Shown here: positions 10,393-20,088 of the stretch, in pieces
Layout of the letters: each line of letters starts with the position of its first letter
How positions within the stretch are numbered: the first letter of the stretch is position 1
NCBI RefSeq assembly: GCF_019175385.1
Contig: NC_083344.1
Span: 61,566,782-61,630,781 of the forward strand
DNA: 64,000 bases
Source of the DNA: Lycium barbarum
Taxonomy: Eukaryota; Streptophyta; Magnoliopsida; Solanales; Solanaceae
Direction: 5' to 3'
Notes under the pieces: generated by a model
Database searches by the model: none
What the model was told of the DNA's origin: nothing
The model's input: the letters and a program-made list of their open reading frames with translations, nothing else
Made by a program: the position numbers and the translations under genes

Positions 10393-11563
10393 ACGAATAT
10401 TGTACTAAGTATGAGAGGCATAAACAATGAAGGAAGACAACATTAATATAATGAGAACATCAATATGAAACATCTGGATCTGAATGAAAATCATAAGAGA
10501 AGTAATGCATGCTGTCTTACTCATACTCATCATCATATCATATATGCATAGTATGTAAGCTGCCCGTCCATATCGGAACGGTGTGGTAATCAATAACAAT
10601 AGCCCGCGTCCAGGCCTCCCGCGTCCGGGGTATCATCTCATGCCGCCCACTAGTGGTGTCTGCCCATGCCATATGGCCTTGGTGTATACGTGTAGCTGCC
10701 TGCCGTGGCGGTGACTGTTCGGCCAAATAGGCACGGTGTAATAGTAATATAATCATGCATGCATAAGGTTCAAGAGCAACTATACTTTATCGGGGTGATG
10801 TAAGGTCGTGATCCCCCAATTATATTATGGAGCAATTATCGACATTCTACCTCACCTTGAAGGAAGTAGCACATAAGGTGAGTGTAAGCAATAAGTAACA
10901 TCTCTATCATTATGGCATCATAGTATTATATCTCTTATCTTATATAGACATTTATAGATATAGGCTTTTTAGCTTTCTTCGGAATACATGAACTCATGAA
11001 GAGGAAAAGAATTTATGTTATAGGATTCATGCCATAAGAAGGAAAGGACTAGCCTCACATACCTTTGTCATTCAGCTAGGCTATCGTCCACTTGATCTCC
11101 TTCGATATCACGTCGCTACCTTCACGAGAGAATTCAAATTAGTATTAGTTAATCGACTATAAAAACGTGTCGTTATTTCTAAGGACAATTGGGCAGCGTT
11201 TCCTTTGTTTCTACCACTTTTCTCATGTCTCGTTTCAACTCCAAAACACTTACAACAACACTTACAATATCGTATCAACAATCGTCATATTTATACCTTA
11301 AGCAAAATCCACCATTTTCTCCAATTTGTCCACCTTCATTGGTTTTAGCTCATCATCGTAATTTCGCATACTTCACACCTACTCCATGGTCTATACGTCA
11401 TTTATAACGTATTCATAATCATAGCACACCAACATTCACGATCCAGCCTAGCTATCACCCAATTATGGCACTATTTACTCAATAATGGTCCATTTGCTAT
11501 GTCTTGCTACAATTCAAGTGTCTTAGCTTTCCAATACTTTAAACAACATGATAAAGTCATGAA

Positions 11564-11820
11564 ACTTACCTTAGATGATGGTGGAATAAATCTAGAGTGG
11601 AATTCCTTCGTCTTTCACAAAACCCTACTTCACCTCCTTTGAGATTTCTTGGTTTGGATGAACTTCACTTGAGTTTCATACACTTGGCTTCATGGATTTA
11701 ATGTTGTTGATCTTGATGTTCCTTTGATTCTCTTGGATGAAGTGTTTGGAGAATATTCTAGAGTGTTCTTGAATTGTGGAGATGAGAAATGAAATAAAAT
11801 GAGCTTAGGGTCCCTTTTTA
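11564..11820 (-). promoter_or_regulatory. putative LTR C promoter, leader exon and splice donor
   Basis: Minus strand: TTATTAAAAAGGG near 11813-11820 may be a TATA-type box. About 245 nt downstream lies AAG|GTAAGT, a perfect donor consensus (boundary 11570/11569). In the right LTR the same donor is at 47023/47022 and the solo LTR F sits between it and the box near 50716. Confidence 0.5.
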
Positions 11821-11849
11821 ATAACTCAAAATCTAATTTTTAATGAACA

Positions 11850-12145
11850 GCAGTCGGGGTGTACAGTGGTCGTAAACCACAGTTTACGGAACGTATACTA
11901 GTTTACAGGCCGTATAACGTGGTCTTATTTAAGCATATCAAAAACAGAAAGGTTTGCTGAAGGTCATGATGGTTTACGGCCACAGTTTACGGGCCGTATT
12001 TCAGTTTACGGTCCGTAAACTGGGTCGTATTTTACCATTTAAGCATTGGACAGAAAGTTGAAATTTTTGGAACGTTGGAGGACGATGGCAGTATACGGTC
12101 CGTAAATCACTTTTCGGGCCGTATTCTGTTTTACGACCACTGGCT
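11850..12145. promoter_or_regulatory. palindrome cluster in U3 of LTR C
   Basis: Repeated cores such as TTTACGGGCCGTA, TTTACGGTCCGTAAAC and GTATACGGTCCGTAAAT, plus half-sites GGTCGTA, occur within 300 bp upstream of the putative promoter. The copy in the right LTR is 50755-51055. Confidence 0.6.
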
Positions 12146-12281
12146 GAATTGAAATTCTACAACTTTCTTATTTCCAAAAACTTCATGAATCATCATTCCC
12201 TACTTAGTAAAATGTCACACACTCATGTCCTTCGTTGGTCTATTCATTGTACATGTACGGGGACTTTTCCGAGGTGTAACA

Positions 12282-12328
12282 TTCTTCCCCCCCCCCCCCC
12301 CCTTTTGGAACATTCGTCCTCGAATGTT
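12282..12328 (-). other. polypurine tract and hairpin of element C
   Basis: A very long C run follows TTCTT at 12282-12286, giving a G-rich polypurine tract on the minus strand. The inverted repeat AACATTCG/CGAATGTT is at 12309-12328. The homopolymer length may be uncertain in the assembly. Confidence 0.75.
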
Positions 12329-12541
12329 AAGTCAGCGGAGATTCTAGGAAAATTTCGCCAGAGTTTCCTCTGTAATCTGGCACTACCAACCTTTCACAGC
12401 AGCCCACAATATCATCGCCTCACAGGGCTACATCACAATATCAACACATCTATGGCCACACATGACCAAGAACATAAAAAGTAAGCATACATACCTTATA
12501 ATCTCGGCGTATCATCATGAACCTCTTCTGGAGATTGGAAT
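12329..12541 (-). pseudogene. 3' UTR and last codons of element C pol, left of the B insertion
   Basis: On the minus strand the final codons of C pol (about 12541-12496, ending in a TAA at 12498-12496) continue the reading broken off at 33311. The rest is 3' UTR, with the box GCCAGAGTTTCCTCTGTA (about 12356-12373) and CGCCTCACAGGGCTA (about 12416-12430), both shared with G, B and D. GGAAT at 12537-12541 is the left TSD copy of element B. Confidence 0.65.
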
Positions 12542-12710
12542 TGTTACACCTCGGAAAATTTCCCGTTGGTACGCAAGTGAATGAACTAATGATGTGTGCG
12601 AGGAGTGCGGGTGTATAATGTTTCATGGGAAATGTATGTAAAGGGATGTGGATGATTAGAATGAAAAGTCGAGAAATGAGAAAAATTGAAAGTTGGCAAA
12701 ACTGCCCAGT

Positions 12711-12990
12711 GGTCGTATAGTGCAAAATACAGACCGTAAAGTGCAATACGGTCCGTAAACTTGACGTCGTAAACTGGCATGTCCAACTTCAACTTTCTGC
12801 TAGCTGAGGAAATGGCTAAAATACGACCTGGTGGACGGACCGTAAAGTGATTTACGGCCCGTAAACCATGGTCGTAAATCACCATGCATGCAAGCCAAAG
12901 TTATTGGTTCTGCTTAAGCTTAAAAACGACCACGAGGGATGGTCCGTAAACTGAAATACGGACCGTAAACCTCCATGGACGACCACTGTT
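12711..12990. promoter_or_regulatory. palindrome cluster in U3 of LTR B
   Basis: Several sites of the type GGACCGTAAA, TACGGTCCGTAAAC, TTTACGGCCCGTAAA and ATACGGACCGTAAAC stand just upstream of the putative TATA box. The same set is in the right LTR at about 20260-20532. Being self-complementary and CG-containing, they could be protein-binding sites or methylation targets. No function is proven. Confidence 0.6.
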
Positions 12991-13014
12991 CACCCAGCAC
13001 AGATTTTTCAATTC

Positions 13015-13269
13015 ATTAAATATGAGGATCAAGACTTGTCTTATTTCATTTACAACATTACACCATTTCTCATTAGAACTTCTCTCTACATTTATTATAT
13101 GAGTTTCTAAGGATTATAAGTCATCCATAACATTAAGACAAGTGAATCAAGGATAAGGGAGTCATCAAGGATCATCCAAGTCAAGAAATCCAAATGGAGA
13201 AAAACTAGGGTTTTGCTCAAAGAAGAGTATTATCAACCAAAACTTGTTCCTACAACTTCTAAGGTAAGA
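13015..13269 (+). promoter_or_regulatory. putative B promoter, leader exon and splice donor
   Basis: TTAAATATGAGG near 13013-13024 is the best TATA candidate. About 245 nt downstream is TCTAAG|GTAAGAT, with the boundary between 13263 and 13264. The matching acceptor TTGTGTATTTCAG ends at 15081, which would give an intron of 13264-15081 (1818 nt). The right LTR has the same donor at 20810/20811. Confidence 0.5.
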
Positions 13270-14386
13270 TTCATGATTTTTACAAGATGTTTAAGGTATT
13301 GAAGAATTAAAATACATGGATTGTAGAAAATGTGGTCAACTAGGTCATGAATGATGAAGAGTGACATTTTGAGAAATAGTTTGAATTGAGTTATGAATGT
13401 TGTTGTGTTGTGATATGAATGTGTTATAAATGGTATTAAGATCATGAACTAAACACTTTAGACGAATGGACGAAGATGGTTGTTATAATCATGAATGTGG
13501 GTGAATTAGAGGCAAATTGAGGAATCTAGATAATGTGGTTAATGTGAATGACTAATGGCCATTGTTATGACATTAATGAAGGTATAAACGCTAGCATTGG
13601 AAGGGAACGTGCAAGTGTAGAATAGTTCGACGGAAAGGTATGTAAGGCTAACCCTTCTTTCATAAGTCATGGTTCTTGGCCAAATTCCTAAATTCCTCTA
13701 TATGAGTATGTTGTCTCCACATGGTTGGCATTTCGAGCTCATAAGCTCACGACCCTTGATATGTACTATGATTATACTATGTTCCTCGCTTGACGAGTAA
13801 GTCCATAATGTAGATGTAACGATAGTGATGAGGATAGAAATGATGATAAGAGTAAAATGAGATTAAAGATGCTTACGAGCTATGATATATGTATATGTGT
13901 CTATGAAGGGCTATAGTGATACCCCGAGCTTATAACGCCGGGTAGGATATATATGTATATGATTATTTATAAAGTATGTATACGATTACGTAACGCGCGC
14001 ACACCTCTGCAGAGGGTACAAAAAACCCTGATGCCTTGGTAGGGCCAGGTATGTATGACCTTGAGCCTTGGTTGGCCAAGTATGTATAAGACACCGATCC
14101 CATGAGGTCGGGTATGCTATGTAAATGCTGTGTATATGAAATGACTATGTATATAATATGAATATGAATGTGAAAAGACTATGTATAGGAATACAAATAA
14201 GGACATGTATACGAATATGAGCACAAGTATGGTACAAGAATTATTATGGGATACGAACGACGGTGTATGCAAGTAAGCGACATGATGATGATATTACTGT
14301 CTCCCCTCCTATGCTATCTTCATATGATATCTATTATGCTTCTATATTGATGTTGATCATGCTTTACGTACTCAGTACATTCTTCA

Positions 14387-14432
14387 TACTGACGTCCTTT
14401 TGTTTGTGGACGCTGCGTCATGCCCGCAGGTG
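14387..14432 (+). other. paired hairpin module of LTR B
   Basis: Stems are CGTCC/GGACG with an 11-nt loop, then CTGCG/CGCAG with a short loop. The second LTR copy (32921-32970) has lost one pair in the first stem (GGACG became GAACG). The module is inside the putative leader intron. Confidence 0.6.
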
Positions 14433-14877
14433 CGCAGGGAGATAGATTTGATCCTTAGCTGCTTATTCGGAGATTTCATAGAGAGCTCCATTTCCTTCGG
14501 TGCCATATCTTTAGGGTACTCAATCTTTTGTGTATATAATTATGGGCATAGCGGGGTCCTGTCCCGCTAATGTGATATGTTATACTCTTAGAGGCTCGTA
14601 GACATGTGTGTGTGTCGGTAGATGTGTTTGGCCTTGTCGGCCTATGTTTAGTATATGATTTTGTCGGCCACGTTGGCCCATGTATATTGATGTGGCATGA
14701 ATGCCTATGATGATATAAATGTGCGGTTGTCCATATGGGACTAGTTGACGAATGAATGGAAATGCATGTATAATTATGTGGCTCACCTAGATGTAAGTAT
14801 AAGAGTAAGCTAAGAGGGTGCTCGGGTGGGTTAGCACCGGGTGCTCGTAGCGGCCCCAAGTCGGGTCGTGACAAAAG

Positions 14878-14891
14878 TGGTATCAGAGTTG
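14878..14891 (+). other. primer-binding site of element B
   Basis: TGGTATCAGAGTTG starts four bases after the LTR. The first 11 bases are the complement of the 3' end of plant initiator-methionine tRNA, the usual primer of this group. Confidence 0.9.
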
Positions 14892-15068
14892 TTCAGTCCT
14901 AGGATGTGTCTACGAGCCGTGTCTAGTAGAATCTTGGTTATGGATGTGTTGCGCGCCACACTTATAAACGAGAAGCTACGGATATCTTAGGAATATATGA
15001 CCTTCTTTCTTCATAAGAATCGTGCGATAGAGCTATGATGTAAGAAATTCTTGTTGCTAAATCGTGTG

Positions 15069-15083
15069 TTGTGTATTTCAGAG
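15069..15083 (+). other. putative 3' splice site before B gag
   Basis: TTGTGTATTTCAG ends at 15081, two bases before the Gag ATG at 15084. Pyrimidine-rich, AG-ended sequences stand at the same place in A, C and E. Confidence 0.5.
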
Positions 15084-16174
15084 ATGCCTAAAAAGAAAAA
15101 GGCTACAGCAGCCCAAAAGGGCAAGACGGTGGCAGAAAAACGGGCTGAAAGAGCACCGCCACCGGTAGTAGAGGAAGATGAGTCCCAGAGTGCGGCTCAA
15201 TCTCAGTCCTCCCAGACAGTGCCTATTACTGAGGAGCACGTGGGAGCCTCAGCCCCAGCTCCAGCTCCTCCACCGAATGCTTTGGGCCAAGACGTAAGAG
15301 AGGCCATTAATTTGTTGACTCAGTTGGTTGCGGCCCAGACTCAGAGGCCAAACGCAGGGCAAGGTGACAGGACTGTTAGTGCAAGGGCCCGTGACTTCAT
15401 TGCTTTGAAACCCCCGGAATTCTTTGGGTCGAAACTGGAGGAGGATCCCCAGGACTTTATTGATGGTATGCTAAGGACGCTCCGGTTGATACATGCTTCA
15501 GACACCGAATCGGTGGTGCTAGCGTCATACAGATTGAGGGATGTCTCAATCCAGTGGTATACGGTTTGGATGGCTTCGCGGGGAGTCAATGCACCTCCGC
15601 CAGTATGGCAAGAGTTTGTCGATGCTTTTCTCCGTCACTACATGCCTCCAGAAGTTCGGCGAGCTAGGGCCGATAAATTCTTGAATCTAAGGCAAGGTAG
15701 CATGAGTGCTACAGAGTATAGTCTCCGCTTCAATTCCTTGGCTAGGTATGCTTCGGCCATGGTAGCAGATATGGGCGATCGGGTGCACCGGTTTGTGAAA
15801 GGCCTAGGGCCACACTTGATGGATAAATGCTTAACTGCGTCCCTTCAGGATGGCATGGACATTGCACGCATTCAGGCACATGCTCAGGAATTAGAGGAAC
15901 ACCTACAGCAGCGAAGAAATGAACGTGAGTAGGATAGGAGCCATAACAAGAAGGCCAGACCTTCGGGTTCGAGGAGCGAGTCCAGGGGCGGACACAACAG
16001 CAGTTTCCCAGCCATTCAGGCTATTCTATGACCAGTACACCTCCATAGTTCACGGGGCAGAGATTTGACAGATCTACTCGTTCCGAGCCGAGTCAGGGTT
16101 ATTCGGGGTCTCAGTTTAGAGGTGATTCAGGCCTGCCAAGGCCACCCATACCACGATGTTCTCAGTGTGGAAAG
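15084..16174 (+). pseudogene. gag of element B, N-terminal part, stopped early
   Basis: The start is taken as ATG 15084 (MPKKKKATAAQ), because the related gag genes of A, C and E all begin at the same point after a splice-acceptor-like motif. The open frame upstream to 15051 is probably not translated. The protein has a basic start, a Pro/Ala-rich linker, then the retrotransposon gag domain with FFGSKLEEDPQDFID, SYRLRDVSIQW and ARADKFLNLRQGSMSATEYSLRFNSLARYA. A TAG at about 15930 ends it in the basic linker before the zinc knuckle. From there to 16174 the frame is disturbed. Gag would form the particle and bind genomic RNA. Confidence 0.85.
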
Positions 16175-16900
16175 TTGCATTGGGGTCAGTGCCGATTAGG
16201 TTCAGACGCTTGGTATTCATGTGGTCGGCCAGGCCATATTATACGTAATTGCCCCTCAGTACAGGGTAGAGGTAGGACCCAGCCATCAGGGTCGGTAGTC
16301 GGATCTTCGGCATCTGTATGCCCTACGGGGCCAGGTTCACATGCGCCAGTCGGCCATGGTAGGGGTAGGGGCAGAGCTCCCAGTACTAGCGGTCCTCAGC
16401 ACCGTATTTATGCTTTGGCTGGACGCCAAGATCTTGAGTCTTCTCCTGATGTGGTCACAGGTATATTATCGGTATTTTCTCATGATGTATATGCTTTGAT
16501 TGATCCGGGCTTCACATTATCATATGTTACTCCATATATTGCGGGCCGATTTATAATTGAGCCGGAGTCTACCAAACCTTTTGAGGTGTCTACACCCGTG
16601 GGTGAATCGGTAATAGCTAGCCGAGTATATAGGAAATGTGTGATTGTGATTTGTGATCGTCGTACCATGATTGATTTTCATGAGCTAGAAATGGTAGATT
16701 TTGACGTTATTATGGGCATGGATTGGTTGGCTTCTTGTTACGCCAATGTTGATTGCCGAATGAAGATGGTTCGTTTCCAGTTTCTGGGAGAACCAGTCTT
16801 AGAATGGAAAGGGAATGCGGCATCACCGAAAGGTAGGTTTATTTCCTATCTAAAGGCAAGGAAGATGATAACGAAAGGGTGTATTTATCACCTAGTGTGA
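16175..16900 (+). pseudogene. B zinc knuckle remnant and aspartic protease
   Basis: This open stretch begins within the nucleocapsid part. The knuckle reads WYSCGRPGHIIRNC: its first Cys is replaced by Trp, so the CCHC finger is spoiled. A Gly/Arg-rich linker follows, then the protease with ALIDPGFTLSYV, where the active-site D-P-G is kept but the following Ser is Phe, and [18 protein letters not shown], the second conserved protease block. A TGA after YHLV separates it from the RT frame that follows in the same reading direction. It was one polyprotein with the next entry. Confidence 0.85.
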
Positions 16901-16948
16901 GTTCAAGATGTAGAAGCTGAGTCGCCGACTCTTCAGTCAGTTCCGGTA

Positions 16949-19024
16949 GTGAACGAATTTTCGGATGTGTTCCCGGAAGAGCTTCCAGGCCTTCCTCCTG
17001 AACGAGAGATAGATTTTGCGATTGATGTGTTGCCAGACACTAAACCTATATCTATTCCTCCCTATAGGATGGCACCCGCAGAGTTGAAAGAGTTGAAGGA
17101 GCAATTAAAAAACCTGCTTGAAAAAGGCTTCATTAGGCCTAGTTCATCCCCGTGGGGAGCACCCGTATTGTTCGTCCGGAAGAAGGATGGCTCTTTGAGA
17201 ATGTGCATTGATTATCGGCAATTGAATAAAGTGACAATTAAGAACAAGTATCCCCTCCCGAGGATTGATGATTTATTTGATCAATTGCAAGGTGCCAAAT
17301 GGTTTTCAAAGATTGATTTGAGGTCCGGGTATCACCAAGTAAGAGTTAGGGAGAAGGATATCCCTAAGACAGCTTTCATAACAAGATATGGCCATTTCGA
17401 GTTTCGAGTAATGTCGTTTGGGCTAACTAATGCATCGGCAGTGTTTATGGACTTAATGAACAATGTATTCAGGCCTTTTCTGGATTTATTCGTGATTGTA
17501 TTCATCGATGATATCCTAGTGTATTCTAGATCCGAGGCAGAACATGCGGATCACTTGCGTGTTGTCCTTGGAGTTCTTCTAACTCGAGAGTTATTCGCGA
17601 AGTTTTCCAAATGCGAGTTTTGGTTGAACTCAGTGGCATTTATGGGCCACATTGTTGCAGCTGAAGGTATTCGAGTGGATAGCCAAAATATTGAGGCCGT
17701 GAAGACCTGGCCAAGGCCCACGACCCCTACGGAGGTTCGTAGCTTTTTGGGCTTAGCCGGTTATTACAGAAGATTTGTTGAGGGTTTCTCTTCTATTTCT
17801 GCACCGCTCACCAAGTTGACTCAGAAGTCAGCTAAGTTTCAATGGACAGATGCTTGCGAGCGTAGTTTCCAAGAGTTGGCAAACCGACTGACTTCAGCCC
17901 CAGTCTTGACACTTCCAGAGGGATTGGAAGGATATGTTATTTATTGTGATGCTTCAGACGTCGGGCTAGGCTGTGTATTGATGCAAAGTGGTAAGGTGAT
18001 TGCGTATGCTTCTACACAATTACGGAAACATGAGCAGAATTATCCTACCCATTACTTAGAATTGGCTGCGGTGGTCCATGCTTCAAAGATATGGAGACAT
18101 TACTTATATGGTGTCCACGTGGATATTTATACAGATCATAAGAGTCTCCAGTACATCTTCAAGCAGAAAGAGTTGAATTTGCGGCAACGACAATGGCTAG
18201 AGTTGCTAAAAGACTATGATGTTGAAATCCTATACCACCCCGGAAAGGCAAATGTTGTGGCTGATGCTCTTAGCCGTAGGTCGATGGGAAGTCTAAGTGA
18301 GGTACGACCAGAAAAGAAAGAGATGGCTCGTGATCTTCAGCAGTTAGCTAGCCTAGGAGTCCGAGTGGTGGACTCAGGTAGCAGCGGAGCTACTATTCAG
18401 AATTCAGCAGTTTCATTATTAGTAGCGGAAGTAAAAGAGCGACAATATGAGGATCTCATGCTAATGCAGTACAGAGATACACTCCCTCAGAAGGAGGGGT
18501 CATCATTTGACATTTCGGAAGACGGAGTTCTCCGATGTCGAGGCAGGTTATGTGTTCCCGATGTGGCAGGTCTACACCATCAGATTTTGAGAGAATCTCA
18601 TTGTTCCCGTTACTCCATTCACCCCGGAGCGACGAAAATGTATCATGATCTGAAGACTATATATTGGTGGAATGGGATGAAGAAAGACGTAGCAGAATTT
18701 GTAGCTCAGTGTCCTAATTGCCAACAAGTGAAGATAGAACACCAAAAGCCGGGTGGCTTATTGCAAGCTATAGAAATCCCAACTTGGAAGTGGGAAGTGA
18801 TTAATATGGATTTCATTACAGGGTTACCCCGTTCTCGACGTAAATATGATTCTATATGGGTGATCGTGGATAAGCTCACAAAGTCAGCGCATTTATTATC
18901 GGTCAGAACGACCTATATGGCAGAAGATTATGCCAAGCTTTATCTTAAAGAGATAGTGAGACTCCATGGCGTTCCGGTATCTATTATCTCCGATAGAGGA
19001 ACTCAGTTTACAGCCAAGTTTTAG
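16949..19024 (+). pseudogene. B reverse transcriptase, RNase H and integrase N-terminal part
   Basis: 691 codons open. RT spans about residues 1-230, with [25 protein letters not shown] and the catalytic FIDD at about 185-188. RNase H has [10 protein letters not shown] (Asp near 334), YTDHKS (near 395) and [15 protein letters not shown]. The integrase zinc finger is H551, H558, C588, C591, then the core with MDF (first catalytic Asp near 621) and ISDRGTQF (second Asp). It ends at a TAG just after TAKF, where relatives have Trp. All visible catalytic residues of RT and RNase H are present; the break is in integrase. Confidence 0.92.
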
Positions 19025-19900
19025 GGGTCTTTCCAAGAAGTTTTAGGGACCCAAGTGCGCCTAAGCACGACATTTCACCCACAGACCGATTGGCATGCTG
19101 AACGTACTATTCAGACTCTTGAAGATATGTTACGGGCATGTATGATAGATTTTGGAGGAAATTGGGATGACCATTTTCCACTCATTGAGTTTGCTTACAA
19201 TAACAGTTACCATTCTAGCATTCAAATGGCACCGTATGAAGCTCTATATGGGAGAAAGTGTAGATCCCCAATTGGGTGGGTTGAAATCGGAGAAGCCAAG
19301 TTGATAGGGCCAGATTTGGTCCAGCAAGCAATAGAGAAAGTCAAGCTTATACAAGATCGATTGTTAGCGGCTCAAAGTCGCCAGAAGTCCTATGCAGATA
19401 ATCGTCGAAGGGACTTAGAGTTCCAAGTTAAGGATTGGGTATTCTTGAAAGTATCGCCAATGAAAGGCGTTATGAGATTTGGCAAAAAGGGGAAGCTCAG
19501 TCCCCGGTATATCGGACCCTATGAGATTATACGCAAAATAGGCAAAGTGGCCGATGAGCTAGATCTACCTCCAGATTTGGAGTCAGTCCATCCAATATTT
19601 CATGTCTCGATGCTTCGGAAGTGTGTTTGCGATCCTACGAGGATCGTCCCAGTGAATGATATTCAAGTGACAGAAAAGTTAACATATGATGAAATGCCCA
19701 TTGCCATATTAGACAGGCAAGTACGGAGGCTTAAAAACAAAGAAGTGGCCTCAATTAAAGTGCTGTGGAGAAATAACAATCGAGAGGAAATGAAATGGGA
19801 AGCAGAAGAGAATATGCGATCCAAATAACCACATTTATTTCGGCCCTTGGAAGAGGTCCAAGATGAGACGTCAAAATCATAAGGTATGCATGTTTTCCCT
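19025..19900 (+). pseudogene. B integrase C-terminal part and chromodomain-like tail
   Basis: It continues in frame after the TAG. It holds the third catalytic region around [13 protein letters not shown], then MAPYEALYGRKCRSPIGW, the GPY/F-type module [18 protein letters not shown], and a tail with [17 protein letters not shown] that resembles a chromodomain core. The stretch TDWHAERT differs from the usual TDGQAERT in relatives. A TAA at 19826-19828 truncates the tail before the PHLF motif. The tail would target insertion to chromatin with particular histone marks in functional relatives. Confidence 0.85.
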
Positions 19901-20052
19901 TTTATACGTTCAGGTCGTGTGTGGCCAAATTTCTAGTGCTGTTGTATTATTGCCCTGTGAGGCATTGTTATTGTGGGTTTTTGTGACAGGGTGGTAGTGC
20001 CACATTACAGAGGCAACTCTGGCAAAATTTTTATAGAATTCCACAAGCCTTT
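19901..20052 (+). other. 3' UTR of element B
   Basis: No coding is seen. It contains GCCCTGTGAGGC (about 19951) and GGCAACTCTGGCAAAAT, the sense versions of boxes also present in the 3' UTR of C, D and G. Confidence 0.6.
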
Positions 20053-20088
20053 AACATTCGAGGACGAATGTTCCTAAGGGGGGTAGAA
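20053..20088 (+). other. hairpin and polypurine tract of element B
   Basis: The inverted repeat AACATTCG-AGGA-CGAATGTT lies at 20053-20072. The polypurine tract TAAGGGGGGTAGAA then runs to the LTR start at 20089. Confidence 0.8.

Larger units (their letters stand above)
9946..12281 (-). repeat. left LTR of element C (3' LTR in sense)
   Basis: This copy of the C LTR is uninterrupted. From left to right on the plus strand it has: TGTCACGACCC; the hairpin module 10350-10392; a GC-rich variable cassette 10565-10750; the box CTTACATACCT near 11057; GGGCAGCGTTTCC near 11191; splice-donor complement at 11564-11572; TATA-like box near 11815; palindrome cluster 11850-12145; and the terminal GTGTAACA. 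Confidence 0.9.
12542..14873 (+). repeat. left LTR (5' LTR) of element B
   Basis: 2332 bp with TG/CA ends. Going down: palindrome cluster 12711-12990, TATA-like TTAAATATGAGG near 13015, donor consensus at 13264, the box AAAGGTATGTAAGGC near 13634, a variable GC-rich cassette 13915-14120, and the hairpin module 14387-14432. The right LTR is shorter because about 97 bp of the interval 14621-14730 is absent there. Confidence 0.92.

Noticed and set aside
12284..12303. Long C homopolymer as a special regulatory element (also near 40919-40932 and 45700-45718).
   Set aside because: At 12284 it is the expanded polypurine tract; the others are simple slippage runs in LTR D of unequal length between copies, where sequencing error is also likely.
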